From positions 831,811,940-831,875,939 of the forward strand of contig NC_056750.1 in NCBI RefSeq assembly GCF_019279795.1: 64,000 nt of DNA, read 5' to 3'. A program made the translations under genes and the position numbers. This stretch comes from Protopterus annectens. Taxonomy: Eukaryota > Chordata > Ceratodontiformes > Protopteridae. The notes beneath the pieces were generated by a model, which was not told the origin of the DNA, ran no database searches, and was given only the letters and a program-made list of their open reading frames with translations. This document shows, piece by piece, positions 11,051 through 23,032 of the stretch (the stretch's first letter is position 1; each line of letters begins with the position of its first letter).

Positions 11051-11882
11051 AATAGTGTTTGGCACTTATTGTAGACATTCTTAAAGTTCTGTCAGATCTG
11101 GAGAGTTAAAATAATTAGAGAGTAAGAAACAAATCCAGGGGTGTTACACAATCTAGGATTTGACCATAGGAGCAGAATGAGAGGGATGAGACCAAAGGAA
11201 ACACAATGTTTAATTCTCAGGATGATAGTCTGCAGATGAAAATTGGTAATGCTTCTACTCTGAAAGGCTTTCCAAATGACAGCATGTAATTCCTTGTGAA
11301 TTTCATATCACCATACTTTGAATCTGACTGAAGCATCTGCCTGCCAGAAGGAGTTCAGCAGAAAGGCACAGAGTCTGTATAAACTGGAGAAGAAAGCCAA
11401 TGACCAGGGACTACAAGAGGTGGAGATCTTCTCACCAGGAAACAGAGAGACAGTAAAACCTGATACAGGTGCAGAGAATCATTTCAGAGACGCACAAAAT
11501 AATCACCCTATGCAGGATGGGCAGGGAAAGAGGAGGTAACACAGCCAGCAGATTGTTGTTGCCATTAAATCCCTGTGTCTGTAAACATAAATCACAGAAG
11601 CCATTGTAGATTGATGGAATGGACTGCCACAACAGATGAGTTAGGTACAATCCTCTGGCATTCAGGCAGGTATGCATGGGGTAGAGAATGGAGTACTGGG
11701 GAGGAAGGAAGTGGTAGAGAGCAAGAAGTTAGAATGTCAAATTCACTTAAAGGCAGAACTGATGGTCTCTCTCTTTCTCTCTCTCCCTCTTTCTTGTGTC
11801 AACATACCAATGCAATGTACTTAAATCAGGCACATGTCCTATAGTGTCTTATTACAAATGTGAGAGCCCAAATCAGGAACTT

Positions 11883-11885
<3 letters not shown>
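11051..11885. other. Anonymous sequence, possibly the LINE 3' remnant
   Basis: Contains an open stretch at 11318-11539 (plus) and another at 11575-11844, neither matched to a family. Its position after the reverse-transcriptase relic suggests decayed LINE C-terminus. Confidence 0.3.
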
Positions 11886-11926
<41 letters not shown>

Positions 11927-12026
11927 GAGCATATGCGCTCACACAGACACACGCACACACACGCACATGCACACACACGTGCGCATGCACACACACGCAC
12001 ATATGCATACACACACACACACACAT

Positions 12027-12112
<86 letters not shown>
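11886..12112. repeat. (AC)n microsatellite
   Basis: About 225 bp of CA repeat with some GC and AT interruptions in its left half and a pure run on the right. Confidence 0.95.
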
Positions 12113-13580
12113 GTTAATTATAGATATCAACTTTAAGGTCAGAGAACCTCAACATATGGAGACTACACCAAGATAATACATTAGATTAACTATGTCTTCC
12201 CTACATTTATCATTTTTCCTTGTGATTGTGAAGATTCTATTTATTTATGTATACATTTGTAAAGCAGGTAGGCACACTGGCCAAAAGACCCTTTTCAAGT
12301 ATAACCTTGGCCTTAAATCAAAATGGCAACATTTTAAATATTGATTTACAGTACTTTACAACAAGTTGATACAAGTCAACGTTACAATGTACAATGATAG
12401 TATTTTAAAATGAAGATTTATAGTAAGTTGCAATAAACTGAGAAACTGGGAAGTACAAGACCAGTGCAAACTTGTAAAACTAACAACTACTTTAAGGTGA
12501 CTTTCAGAGAAATACTTGTACAAGTATAAGCATTTGACATTGTAGTAACAGGAGAAGTTAGTGAACGTCAGAAGAATAATTATACCAGTATATGTCACTT
12601 AAAGAAGAAGTAATGTGTTAAAGGAGATGACAGGATGGCCATATAAGATGATCCTAGCAATTGCAACAGGCATCTATATGCTATGCATGGTATGAGATGT
12701 CATCAGTATGAACAAGAATCTTAAAAGAGGATGGTGTATGATACTTCTGAGGAATCCTACTGCACTGAAGATAAGGGGTCTTCAACAAAAACTACTACTG
12801 TGACCTGTATATTTCTTTTACACAGCTTTCATTTCAACAGAATACATGAAAGTTAAAAATTTTAAAAGTATGATGTCAGTTATGGTTCTGGCAATCTGCA
12901 GTTAATGAACCTCTTTAAAAGTCCTGCTCAGTTAGATGTAATTCCATCTTAAATCCTTATGACCAGCCAGGAATGCAGCCACTTGTTTTTAATTTTGTCA
13001 TCATCAATGTTGCACATTTTAACAGATGATTTCTGAATACTGTATTTGAGAATTATTCTGTCTTAATGAGTGTATGTCAGGTATATCCTCATGTAATATG
13101 AAGTTTTCAGTGTCTCTGGTCACACTCTGCAGTTGCACATCCTTGAACCCGGTAGTGACCAAAGCCAAGGATCTTATCTGAAGAAGAAAATTGTATTGCT
13201 CATCGCTGAATTAATATTTATAAGCAGTATCTTCTCATGCATAATGCATTAGGAAATAAGATGAAACTTCTAGTTTCAGGAGACAACATTTCTGTGTTGT
13301 TTTCATCTCTCCAGAAACAGTGAATTTGAGATGGTCAAAAAGTATCACAAGCAACATCGTGTAACCTCTGACTTTGGGTGAAAAAACAACAAATTTCCAG
13401 AATGTTAGAATTCTAAACCGGGAAACATTCTGCTAGCTGGGCTATTGCTGCCCTCTACAGCTTAAACGTAGCAGACAGCTTAAAAACCTTTTTATTAGAG
13501 TTTATAGAAGTAAATTAAACAAAATCTAAGTTTTATTTATTTATTTATTTATTGATTGATTGATTCCTAGATGTAATCAT
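12113..13580. other. Anonymous sequence
   Basis: No gene seen. An AT-rich block at 12235-12300, read on the minus strand, ends in AAATAAATA and resembles a LINE 3' tail. 13530-13565 is an ATTT/GATT simple repeat. Confidence 0.3.
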
Positions 13581-13591
13581 CTGCTTGGCAA

Positions 13592-13612
13592 CTGATGAAG
13601 AAAATGAAACTC
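13592..13612 (+). ncRNA. Hammerhead-like core fragment
   Basis: CTGATGA at 13592-13598 is followed after seven bases by GAAAC at 13606-13610. The stem II region is too short to pair well. It resembles the other Penelope-terminal motifs in this window but in the opposite orientation. Confidence 0.25.
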
Positions 13613-13879
13613 GTCACTGGACTAAAACTGCTATTTTCATTTTGTCATTGTTACATGTTACAGTAATTCAAAATGGGTGCACTACACTGCAATGGGAAGA
13701 AGCAAGACATGGCATCAAACAATCCAATGAAATGGCCTTGGTTTGATTTCAGCCAGCGAACCACAGCAACACAATGCAGTGACTAAATACATTGTTGAAC
13801 CTTTTCACTGACAGTCATGCCTCTTGTACCTTTCAATGATGCAACAAAAGTTTCTGTATATGATTAGACATGCATGTAT

Positions 13880-14245
13880 AGGTGCTCCTCTACTTACAAA
13901 CAGGTTAGGTTCTTGGGGGTTTGTTGAAGGTGGAAATGTTCGTAAGTCCAACACTCCCTTGATAATTAACAAAAGAGGGGGTATGTGCTCAACATTCTAT
14001 CAAGAACCACCAAAAGAGCACAAATTAATGTACTGCACAATAAAATCCAGAACCACAAAACAAATAATTTTAAAGTATTTTTAAGCACTTTTGTCCAAAC
14101 GCTTTTAGACTTCATCAGAACTGTCTTTTATCATGCAGTGTAAGATGCTCATTTGTGCGGTATTCAAATTTTGTACTTACAGAAAAGTTTGTTTGTAAGT
14201 CTGATAGTACATAAGTTGAAATGGTGTAAGTAGGGGGGCACCTCT
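13880..14245. mobile_element. MITE split by a Penelope-terminal fragment
   Basis: The left end AGGTGCTCCTCTACTTACA and the right end TGTAAGTAGGGGGGCACCT are inverse repeats. Matching CGTAAGTC/TGTAAGTC words lie further in. About 13975-14150 is unrelated to the arms and carries a TTCATCAG motif of the Penelope-terminal type, so one element sits in another. The class of the MITE is uncertain. Confidence 0.55.
14085..14118 (-). ncRNA. Hammerhead-like core motif with good stem II
   Basis: The minus strand carries CTGATGA (complement of 14112-14118), then GTCTAAA-AGCG-TTTGGAC, which forms seven pairs with one wobble, and then AAAAG where GAAA is expected. An extra A lies between the core and stem II. 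The altered G suggests an inactive relic. Confidence 0.35.
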
Positions 14246-14279
14246 ATATGTTTCTTATGCATACACACACAAATTATAT

Positions 14280-14281
14280 AT

Positions 14282-14377
<96 letters not shown>
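14280..14377. repeat. (TG)n-(TA)n microsatellite
   Basis: About 47 bp of TG followed by about 50 bp of TA. Confidence 0.95.
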
Positions 14378-14379
<2 letters not shown>

Positions 14380-14605
14380 TTCCCCTTTATAATCTCGAAA
14401 TACTGAAATCTCGATTTTCAGTATCTCAAAACTATAAAGGCGAACGACTCACAAACCCAAAACCCAAAATCATGAAACACACAATCACAAACATACATAC
14501 ACCATACAACACACACACCATTCTACCCACAGCGCACAAACTATACTACTCTACACTACATGTAAACAGGGGGGGGGCAAGCCCCCCCTGCACCCCTCAT
14601 GTGGA
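14378..14605. mobile_element. TA-flanked hairpin-family element, copy 4 (partial)
   Basis: Begins directly after the TA run with a 25-bp hairpin: CCTTTATAATCTCGAAATAC and, inverted, GTATCTCAAAACTATAAAGG. It ends in the family G-rich block (GGGGGGCAAGCCCCCCCTGC, then CACCCCTCATG). Beyond it the R4-type LINE resumes, so only about half of an element is present. Confidence 0.5.
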
Positions 14606-15218
14606 CTTTGTTCTTAGAAGTCAATGCTGTTTTCAGTATTAATTTTAGTCTTCTAAAATATTCGTTACTTAGTTTTATTTGCATTTGTTCATGTTTTATT
14701 GTTAATATTTGATAATTTCCTAAATATTTATACACTCCCTCTTGCTAAAGTTCTTTTATATCATTTTCCCATCCCAAACTGATGTTTTCTTGGTGCCACA
14801 GCTTTCCTGCTTTAAAGGTTACATTTGCACATTTATCAAGACCAAATGACATTCTTATATCATCTGAAAAAGTTTTGATCAATTGCAATTGTGCTTTCAG
14901 TTCCCCATATGATGCACTTTACAATCTTAAATTATCTACAAAAAGAAGATGAGAAGTCTTTACACTTTGTTGTTTTCTGGGAGCCAAATTGTAGCCATGA
15001 CCTAATCTGTTAAGTAGAGAGCGTAATGGATTATGGGTAAGACAAAAGAACAGCGGTGACAAAGAGTCACCCTGGAATATTCCTCTTTGAATTTTTATCC
15101 CTGAAATAATAATTTGCCCTTTATCATGGCTCAACTGCAAAGTGATTTGCTGCTGTTTCATGGTCACTGTAATGTAATTGATCAGTGTAGGGTGTATCTT
15201 ATACATTTTTAAGCATTC
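14606..15218 (-). pseudogene. R4/Dong (Rex6-like) LINE, 3' half of reverse transcriptase
   Basis: The minus strand reads ECLKMYKIHPTLINYITV, then IKIQRGIFQGDSLSPLFF (the QGDxLSPLLF block) and SHLLFVDNLRL, the catalytic YxDD block altered to FVDN. With frame changes it continues through GLDKCA-like and EYFRRLKLILKTAL-like blocks near 14.65 kb. It continues exactly the protein that breaks off at 17604, so the two are halves of one element separated by the CR1 insertion. The second catalytic Asp is lost and frames are broken, so it is inactive. Confidence 0.75.
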
Positions 15219-17603
15219 TTTTCATAGGTTCATAGGTTCATAGGTAGGTACTAGGCTATTGGCCCTAGGGCCTATATAAGCCTAGCCAAAGGTACCCTGG
15301 CTTTTGCCACCCAAGAAAATTATTTTCCTGTGCCCCTGTCGAGCAGAGCCACAGAAGTGATCCCCGGGGTGAATTTCCTATCTCCCATCCAATCATCAAG
15401 ATTTTTTTTGAACAGTGCTAATGAGGAGCTTTGTTTGATATAGATAGGTAGTTTGTTCCAGAGCATGGGAAGTCTCTGGGACAGGAATCTATCCCTCCAG
15501 CATGTTCTGTTTATTGTGGTGCCAAGGTTTAGGTCCCTAGAGCGTGTAGCTCGTAGGGATTGGGATTTCTTTAAGTGGAGCATGTCTAAAAGCTCTGGGT
15601 TTGACATAGCTTTGTGTGTTAGGCAGAGATCGCCTCTGAGTAGGCGATATGCAACGGAGTAAAGCTGCAGTTTTTTGAGACGGTCTGCATAGGGCATCTC
15701 CTTGAGGCCAGTAATCCTCCTTGTGAGGTATTTCTGTGGCCTTTCCAGTTGTTGTAGATGTCTTGTGAGGTACATACCAAAAGGGGCATTGTACTCTATA
15801 ATGGGTCTAATGAGTGATGAGTAGAGGGGAACAATGACCTCTTTTTTCCTGGATGAGAAACCTTTTGTGATGAGGTGTGCCACATAGAAGGATTTCCTGA
15901 CTACTGTGGCGATGTGATTATCAAAGGAGAGACTACTGTCCACCTGTGTCCCAAGGTCTCCTATCACACTTTCGGTGTTAAGTAGACTACCACCTATGTG
16001 GTAGTTCATGGGTACTGAGTTTTTACCAAAAGGAATGACAATGTACTTTTTGGCATTGAGCTTGAGGCCATGGCTTTTGACACCAGGCATCTGTCTCAGC
16101 AAGGCCCTTTTGTAGGATGTCCACATCTTTTGGAGTTTTGATTATGGCTCCTAGTTTGCAGTCATCTGTGAACTTCGTTAGCCAAAGACCTTCTGTGTTG
16201 GCCTGTACTTCAGAGAAGTAGATACTAAACAGGAGAGGACCCAGGACTGAACCCTGTGGTACTCCACTTGTCACTGGTCTGAAGCTGGATTTGGAGTCTG
16301 CTACTTTCACAGTGTGGTTCTGTCAGTGAGCCAGTTGGCAACCCATCTTGTGACATAGGGATTTATACTTAGTTTAGTGAGTTTATCTATAATTCCAGAG
16401 TGGGGGATGGTGTCAAAAGCCTTGGCGAGCTCTACATAGGCTGTGTGAACCACCTTACCCTCATCTACGGCTTTGGTGACTGCTTCAAAGAAGTCTATCA
16501 GGTTTAGGAGACCTGATCTGCCTTTTACAAACCTGAACTGGGTGGGGTCCTGAGTTTGGAGATTACCAATGTCATTGTTTATAAGTTCCATGATGATACG
16601 CTCCATAGCCTTGCAGACCAGGCTCGTTAGGCTAATGGGGCGGTAGTTTCCAGGGTCTGTGGTGGCTCCCCCTTTGTGGAGTGGGATAACTGTCACTGTG
16701 CGCCATTCAGTGGGCACATAGCCTGAGGTGAGGCTATGATTGAACATGGTACTTAGGTGGGGTGCCAGTTCGTTCTGTAGTTCATGTAGAACACAGCCTG
16801 GGATGTCGTCATGTCCCATGGATGCTGTGTTCTTGGCTTTGGATAGTGTTTTTCTTACCTGTGCAGCTGTGATTACAGGAACTTTGCATTCTTCTGGTAT
16901 AGAGATGGGCCCTTTAGGGGATGACAGAGGGGTAAAGTTAGCACTGAACCTATCTGCCAGGATGTTGGCAATATCCGTTGGTTCTGTATATTTAGTGCCA
17001 TTGTGCTGAAACTCAGAGCAGATCTGAGTGTTGCCATTGAGATTCTTGACATAGCTATAGAATGCTTTATGGTTGTCTTTAGAGTCAGTGGCAATTTTGT
17101 TTTCATAACTAGCTTTGGAGGATTTTATGAGGGATCTCAGCTTCTTACTGAAGCTGACCAGGGAGTTTCTCCAGTCATGGGATTTTACTCTTTTTTGCAA
17201 CAGTTTCTTTCTTCTGTTGTAGAGTTTGTTTATGGCAGGGGACCACCAGATTGGCTTCCTTTTTTTGGAGGATAGCATCTTGGTTCTGTTAGGGATTGCA
17301 CGATCCATGCACTCATGTAAGTGCTTATAAAGTGTATTTGTGTAGGATTCAGCAGTCATACCTCTATTGTCCGTCAGCATGGGTGCCGTGAAGTTTGACA
17401 CTTCTGTCTTAAGAAGCGTGAAGTTGGCTTTGGAGAAATTTTTTACTGTGGTTTCCCTAATGGTGGGGTGGGGGAGGGATGTGGATGTCTAGGGTGATTA
17501 GCTTATGGTCGGATCTGACCAATGAGGAATTGACCTCTGGTGTGGAGCACCAGTTGCCCATGTTGGTAATAACCAGGTCTAGGATATTGCTGCCCCTGGT
17601 GGG
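15219..17603 (-). pseudogene. CR1-clade LINE ORF2, inserted in the R4-type LINE
   Basis: The minus strand encodes most of a CR1 ORF2 protein. It starts within the end of the endonuclease (LDLVITN and SDHKLITL at about 17500-17590), passes through IPLHKGG, NYRPISLTSL and LAKAFDTIPH, then SGVPQGSVLGPLLF and FTDD, and ends with CWRDRFLSQRLPMLWNKLP and GITSVALLDRG. The catalytic block reads FTDD where FADD is usual; both Asp are kept. The frame breaks near 17465, 16310 and 16085, so it is a pseudogene. The 3' end is a TATAAGCCTAGCC-type region (read in reverse) and three copies of an 8-bp CTATGAAC-like unit, as in CR1 elements. It is 5'-truncated in the endonuclease. No clear target duplication is visible. 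Confidence 0.9.
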
Positions 17604-18690
17604 CATGAATGTTGGATACTGTCAAATACTTTTTTGTAGTCTGTCCATGCCATACTTAGATTATTCCCCTTTTTACAGTTCTCCATTATGACTTTATTTA
17701 ACAGCAAATTATTCTTTGCTCCGTATGATTTTCTTTTATTACCTGCCATGATTGAGTTTTCTTCTAAATGACTATAAAATCTTTTGGCATCTATTCCAGT
17801 ATATAGTTTATACATCATTGGAAGGCAAGTTACTGGTCTACAGTTTTTAGGATAGCTTGCAGGTTCACTCTTTAAGTAGGAGTATTGTTTTTCCTGCTGT
17901 TAACCAGAGTGGTGTATGTTAGGGGTGCACATATAAACAGTTCTTACTCATGGTTAAATCTTCAGGTAAAGATGTTAATGCTTTTAGCAAGAAGTTAGGC
18001 ATTGCATCTGGGCCTGGAATTTTCCAGTTAGGAGCTTTTCTTAACTTTGTTTCAAATTTTCGGGCCGTTAATTCATCCCATTTCATATCCTGTACCTTTA
18101 AACTTCTTATTCTTTCTTTTACTTTTTCTATCCATTTAGCATCTTTGTTACGTTCCACAGGATCTTCATAGATACTTCTCCAAAATGTATCTATGGATCT
18201 GTTCCCACTTCTATAGTCTTCTAACAGTGACACTTCTTGTCTTAATTGCGTTACAGTTTTCTCTGTTCGATATTTCCATGATGGCATTTGATTTCTCCCC
18301 TTCCTTTTCCTTACTACCCTATGTTTTCGTGGTAAGACTTTATTTGTTATTAATTTAGCTCCATGGCAATAGATCCTATTTACATCTGTTATATTGCATG
18401 AATCTCTATGAATAGTCCTAAATACTGTGTTCATTTGTTTTATTAAACTTCTAACTTTTTCGGGATTTGTTGACTTTCTGTAGTCTATTTCTTTCATTGA
18501 TCTTAATATGTCTGTCCATCTCTATTAAATCACCAAGCAACTCTTCTCTTAGATCATGTTCTTATAAACTGAGGGCACAGTCTTTGTCCTATACTTCCTG
18601 CGGGCATTTTATAGAAAATTCCAGAGCATCTTCCTGTGCCACATTCTCTTCAATTTTATCCTGTGTCATCCATTGCTCTTTCATATTTCA
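17604..18690 (-). pseudogene. R4/Dong (Rex6-like) LINE, central part
   Basis: The minus strand reads, from 18497 downward, a conserved N-terminal RT region with DTFWRSIYEDPV and NWKIPGPDAMPNFLLKAL (the WKxPGPDGI block), then SYGAKNNLLLNKVIMENCKK and LSMAWTDYKKVFDSIQHS (the AWIDYKKAFDSIPHSW block with the first catalytic Asp). The protein stops at HS because the CR1 element is inserted; WILECLKMYK-like sequence resumes at 15218. The WKxPGPDG and AWxDYKKAFDS blocks are typical of R4/Dong/Rex6 elements, unlike CR1. Frameshifts near 17.9 and 18.5 kb. Confidence 0.8.
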
Positions 18691-18985
18691 TGTCACTGGC
18701 CTACCGCTTCACAACATGCAGCGGTTAACATTGTCACCTCACAGCAAGTGGTTCTCCTGTTCGATTCTCAGCAGAAGCTCCTTTTGTGTGGAGTCTGCAT
18801 GCCCTCCCTGTGGTTGAATGAGTTTCAAAGACATGCAGGTAGGTGTTTGTGTGTGTATATGTGTACCTTCTGTGAAGGTTGGGTCCCCAGGCTGGCAACT
18901 TGACACTGTAAAAACACCACTGTCAATCAATCTGCGGACCAGTGATCCATTGTGGTGACCTCTAACCAGGAAAAACCAAAATACA
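18687..18985 (+). mobile_element. SINE-A, full-length, inserted in the R4-type LINE
   Basis: tRNA-like head (CAGCGGTTAACATTGTCACC, then a B-box-like GTTCGATTCTC), the GTGTGGAGTCTGCATGCCCT block, and a terminal CTCTAACCAGGAAAAACC. The flanks share CATTGCTCTTTCAT (left) and CATTGCTTTTATTA (right), a plausible imperfect target duplication. It is antisense to the host LINE. Similar heads are widespread in fish genomes. Confidence 0.75.
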
Positions 18986-19803
18986 TTGCTTTTATTAAGT
19001 CTCTTTTTCTTTCCCATGTCCATATTTCTTTTTTAGATGTCTCCTGCTCCTCCTGTTTCTCATTACTTTGGGGACTTATTTTTCCATTGTGCTGTGATGT
19101 AACCTGTTTTAGATCTCCTACACTAAATCCTTCATTATGCAATTATTCCATAACTTCAACTTCTATTTTTTAACTTCTGCTTTACTAATCTTCTGTTTTA
19201 GATTCCATCTTTGTCTGTTTTTTATTGTGAAATTTTCCATATCTCGATGTCTTTGCCTGTATTTCTCTTTAAACATCTTTGGGCCTGCCTTTTTTGTGTT
19301 GATTAATTTGGCTTTCTCCTTTGCATAACTACTGTACCATATCAGATCTCTCTTTCTCTCCCATGTCCATATTTCTTTTTCATACCTTTCAAAAGTCTCT
19401 ATATTTTTACACTTCCTCAGTCACTTCTTATTCCAAATGGCCCATGGTTTCTTGGTCTATATAATGTTTTTCATAAATCTGTTGTATTAATGAACACACA
19501 TTTGAGATTTTCTGTCTGGAAATTCGGGGCTTTTTGCGTAATAGTAACAATACATAATTTATTTCTTATTCCAACAGTCGACTCTATCTTGTTTGTGGCT
19601 CTTTTTTGGCTTATCAGTTTTTGTGATATTTGTGGACTGCTACTTCCTTCTACAACAGGGGGACCATCCTCCTCCTGGGTCTGGCCTAGCCCCATTGTAG
19701 GAATATTTCCATGTCTTGAGGATTCTACACTGTAATTTTTTCCAGTCCTGGCACCAGTGCGCCTACCAGGATCGGGCACTTTTTTATCCTGGAACATTTG
19801 CAC
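18986..19803 (-). pseudogene. R4/Dong-like LINE, 5' part of ORF
   Basis: The minus strand carries KEIWTWERKRDLI and, further upstream, a second KEIWTWERERD-like copy near 19360, implying an internal duplication. A 110-codon frame at 19471-19803 reads VPDPGRRTGARTGKN and is rich in Gln, Gly and Pro, which would suit the N-terminal nucleic-acid-binding part. The assignment rests mainly on collinearity with the RT part below 18690. The 5' end is not defined. Confidence 0.45.
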
Positions 19804-20346
19804 TCAGCTATATTTTTTATTTTTTAATCTATTCTGTCCATGATATATGCTATATAAAATACAGTCTATATTTCAGTCTCATCTTGGTGAGATTTTGTGA
19901 AAAAAAGGCTCTGCTTCATGAAGGTACTCATCAAGACTTGAGGATGAATTCAGTTCCATCAATACTACTCTCCTTTGTTCGCTGACTTATCATCTCTCCA
20001 TTCTGACCCGTAGTTACCTGTGTTAGCACTCCCATGAGTCTGAACACCTGATGTACCCATCAGGCAGGCATGTAATAGCTTTTTGTACTCCACAGGGTTG
20101 TACTGTTGTTATAGTGAACATATGAGATGCCTCCTAACTTTGCATCTCTCCTTTTCAGAGACATAGAGTTGGAACACTCCCTGAACCTGTACACACTTAC
20201 CTGCTATGATACCTTATTCTCTGATATTGAAAATGACTCACATCCATAAGATTTGCAGTGGATGATAACCAGATGGCTCCCCTACCCATTATAAATTGGT
20301 CTGCTGCTATGTTAATGCCATCTATGAGTCCCACCATTATCGTACT

Positions 20347-20348
<2 letters not shown>

Positions 20349-20411
<63 letters not shown>
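20349..20411. repeat. (TA)n microsatellite
   Basis: About 62 bp of TA followed by a short GACA run. Confidence 0.95.
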
Positions 20412-20415
<4 letters not shown>

Positions 20416-21068
20416 GACAGGTATATATGCTACAGAATCTGTACCTACAGGCTCATGTTGCAGGCCAGCTTAATGCATGTGAGTAGTTGTACCATGGTTA
20501 AAGCAGTGTTGCCATAGTCTATTTCCAGGTCAGTCCCCAAAATTCCCAAATGTATATGCCATTTGATAACTGCATTATAGGCTAGACTTGAGTTTAGAGT
20601 CAGTCCAGTCCTATGGCCATGGGCTAACATTCCAGAGATGTTTTTATGTACACAGGTCTAGGTTGCAGACAACTAGTGTTAACAAAAAAAAAGAAAGCTA
20701 CTATAGGCGTTTTCCAAGCACACACGCTCAGGTGTATATTATACTGGTGAAATATACGTAACCTCAGTAGTGTGCACAGTAGTGTGCAACATCATGCACC
20801 TCCCTGGGCATCTGGGCTGAAGAACTGTTTTATCTGTTTTAACAAATAGTGCCACAAGCTAATCAAATAATGCCACACATTTCCTATGTGTTTTTACTGT
20901 AAACACAAAGGTTTGGCAGTAAACGTGTCATATAAGTAATACCTTGAATAAAATATATATGCTAATGAGGCTAGCTTCTGATGCTGTCTATGAATCACTA
21001 TGTTTCTAAGAGGTGTATCAATGAAAAAAGTGTAGATATGTTCTGCTTTAGACCACTGGCAAGGTGTG

Positions 21069-21092
21069 CATGCATGCATGCATGCATGCATG
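21069..21092. repeat. (TGCA)n simple repeat
   Basis: Six TGCA units, self-complementary and of alternating purine and pyrimidine. Confidence 0.9.
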
Positions 21093-21397
21093 CTTCTACA
21101 GGCCAGTTGTGCATATACATGCATTGTTCTACACAGTAATGATAAGGTATATGAAGTGTGACTTGGGGGCTGACAGTTTTCATTTGTTGCATATTTGTGG
21201 AGATGGTGGACAATGTTCATGCCTCATAGAGAGTAAGGTAGTTGAAAGGGCTTTATTCAGGTCCATTTCATAAGGTAGATGCCTGGTTTCACCTAGAAAC
21301 GCAGCTGACTGGACTGCCTGGCATCCCTGTACCATTAGGCAGTGCTGTCTTTGGTACAAAGACATATGTCACTGCCCTAAAGATCTCCAGGCAGAAG

Positions 21398-21541
21398 AAG
21401 GTTCATAGGTTCATAGTTTATTACTAAGCTAACTGCCCTTGCGAGCCATTATAAGCCTAGCCAATTATCCCTTGTGAGACTCAAACCCTGCAACTTGGGT
21501 TTGTAAGGCAAACACCTTAGCCATTAAGCCACCCACCCTCC
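21398..21541 (-). mobile_element. SINE-B (tRNA head, CR1-like tail)
   Basis: Minus strand: GGGTGGCTTAATGGCTAAGG (A box), GGGTTTGAGTCTCACAAGGG (B box), then ATTGGCTAGGCTTATAATGG and a CTATGAACCTATGAA tail. The tail matches the 3' end of the CR1 LINE at 15219-17603. Confidence 0.85.
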
Positions 21542-21773
21542 AAGCAGACATGGACACTGACCCACCAATAGTGTTATAAGTACCTGACATTTTTTCTGTG
21601 TTTTGTACTGCACTTTCAACTGCTATTGCATTTATTTATTTATTTATTGTTACTTTCTCAGCATACTGTTCCTGTTAAATATTTTTTTCTCTGACAAATA
21701 CCAGGCTGTAAGAAGATGATTGTTGTGGGTGACTGTCATTTTGGTGAGTGTGATTCTGATAAAAGAACTACAT

Positions 21774-21965
21774 TGCAGTGGCACTGTGGGACAGAGATCC
21801 TGGCTATGCCTGCCTGGAGCTTGTAGTGGCACTGTGGCATAGAGATCCTGACTGTGCCTGCCTGGAGCTTGTAGTGACACTGTGGGGCAGAGATCATGGC
21901 TATGTTTGCCTGGAGCTTCTACTGGCACTATGGGGCCAAGATCATGATTATTCTTGCTGGAACTA
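21774..21965. repeat. 48-bp tandem repeat, four copies
   Basis: Units share TGGCACTGTGG, CAGAGATCCTGGCTATG and CTGCCTGGAGCTT. 48 bp is a multiple of three and the frame is open both ways for about 70 codons, but no protein is recognised. Confidence 0.9.
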
Positions 21966-21969
21966 TAAC

Positions 21970-22890
21970 TACCATATTTGCTATCTGTAAGCAACATCGT
22001 CTAATTCTGCTTCATTCTACAAACATACATATGGTATGGTAGAATTTGTCCCAGCCTGTGTGTAGCATGTTAAAGTTTGCTTGTAATTACATGTGGTGCT
22101 ATACCTTTGCATTGTTGTCTACATCTCTATCTCACACCTGTGTGTGATAAATTTTATGTCACTTTTGTCTTTCAGCATGGAGAGAGATGGAGAAGAATAG
22201 TGCTGAGAAGCACAGGCTGCAGCACAGACATGCGTCAAGAAGGAATCAGTGTTTACCTGTGTGCCACATACCACAGTAAACCAGCTCTGCCTCATTAACA
22301 CTTATGGCACTCTTCTCTTTTTCTGTCTTTTTGCTGGTCATGATGATACCTCAGGGTTGTAGGCACATACAATGGCCACCTGCTAATGGCCAGGATAAGG
22401 CTGTGACTGATGTGGGTGAACAGGATGGGATTGTATCATTAGGGGTGCAGATTCTGTCCCATCACCAGCAGGTAGACCGCCACAAATACTTGCCTTAACT
22501 TGGATGAAGATGAAGTTAGTGGGGCAGGTGGCAGCTGATGATGGGGTATTAACATGCCGGACTGATGAATTGATATTTACTGGATTGGCTGTCCTATGCC
22601 ATCAAGCCACCAGAGGGAGCTGGTCCCCACGCCACTAACCATCTAGACCCAGGTTTCCTTCTACTTGTTTGCAGTAGCTTCCCTTTAGGCTAATCATTAG
22701 CTGGCATACTACCAGTAGCCCACTCTATCCACAGCTATTTGACTGCTCTCTATTTGTGTCTATTTAATATCTCCCCCCCTCCTAGCAATGAACATCTGAC
22801 ACTGTTTATATATCCTGTTTCATGTGTGTGTTTGTGTGGCTTCCTGCCTAACCTAGCCACCTTTCTTCCTCCTTTGTGTCTTTCCTTATC
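21970..22890. other. Anonymous sequence
   Basis: Nothing beyond short frames is seen. Confidence 0.3.
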
Positions 22891-22892
22891 TC

Positions 22893-22974
22893 TGTCTATA
22901 TCTATATCTATATCTATATCTATCTATATCTATATCTATATCTATATCTATCACTGTATCTATATCTAGCTATA

Positions 22975-23030
<56 letters not shown>
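22893..23030. repeat. (TATC)n/(TA)n microsatellite
   Basis: TATC-rich part of about 85 bp, then about 50 bp of pure TA. Confidence 0.95.

Positions 23031-23032
<2 letters not shown>

Larger units (their letters stand above)
19804..21397. other. Anonymous sequence with two simple repeats
   Basis: No coding region recognised apart from short frames. Contains a TA run and a TGCA run, listed separately. Confidence 0.35.

Noticed and set aside
15453-15662. Plus-strand frames over the CR1 element (also 16740-17275)
   Set aside because: They are shadows of the minus-strand reverse transcriptase.
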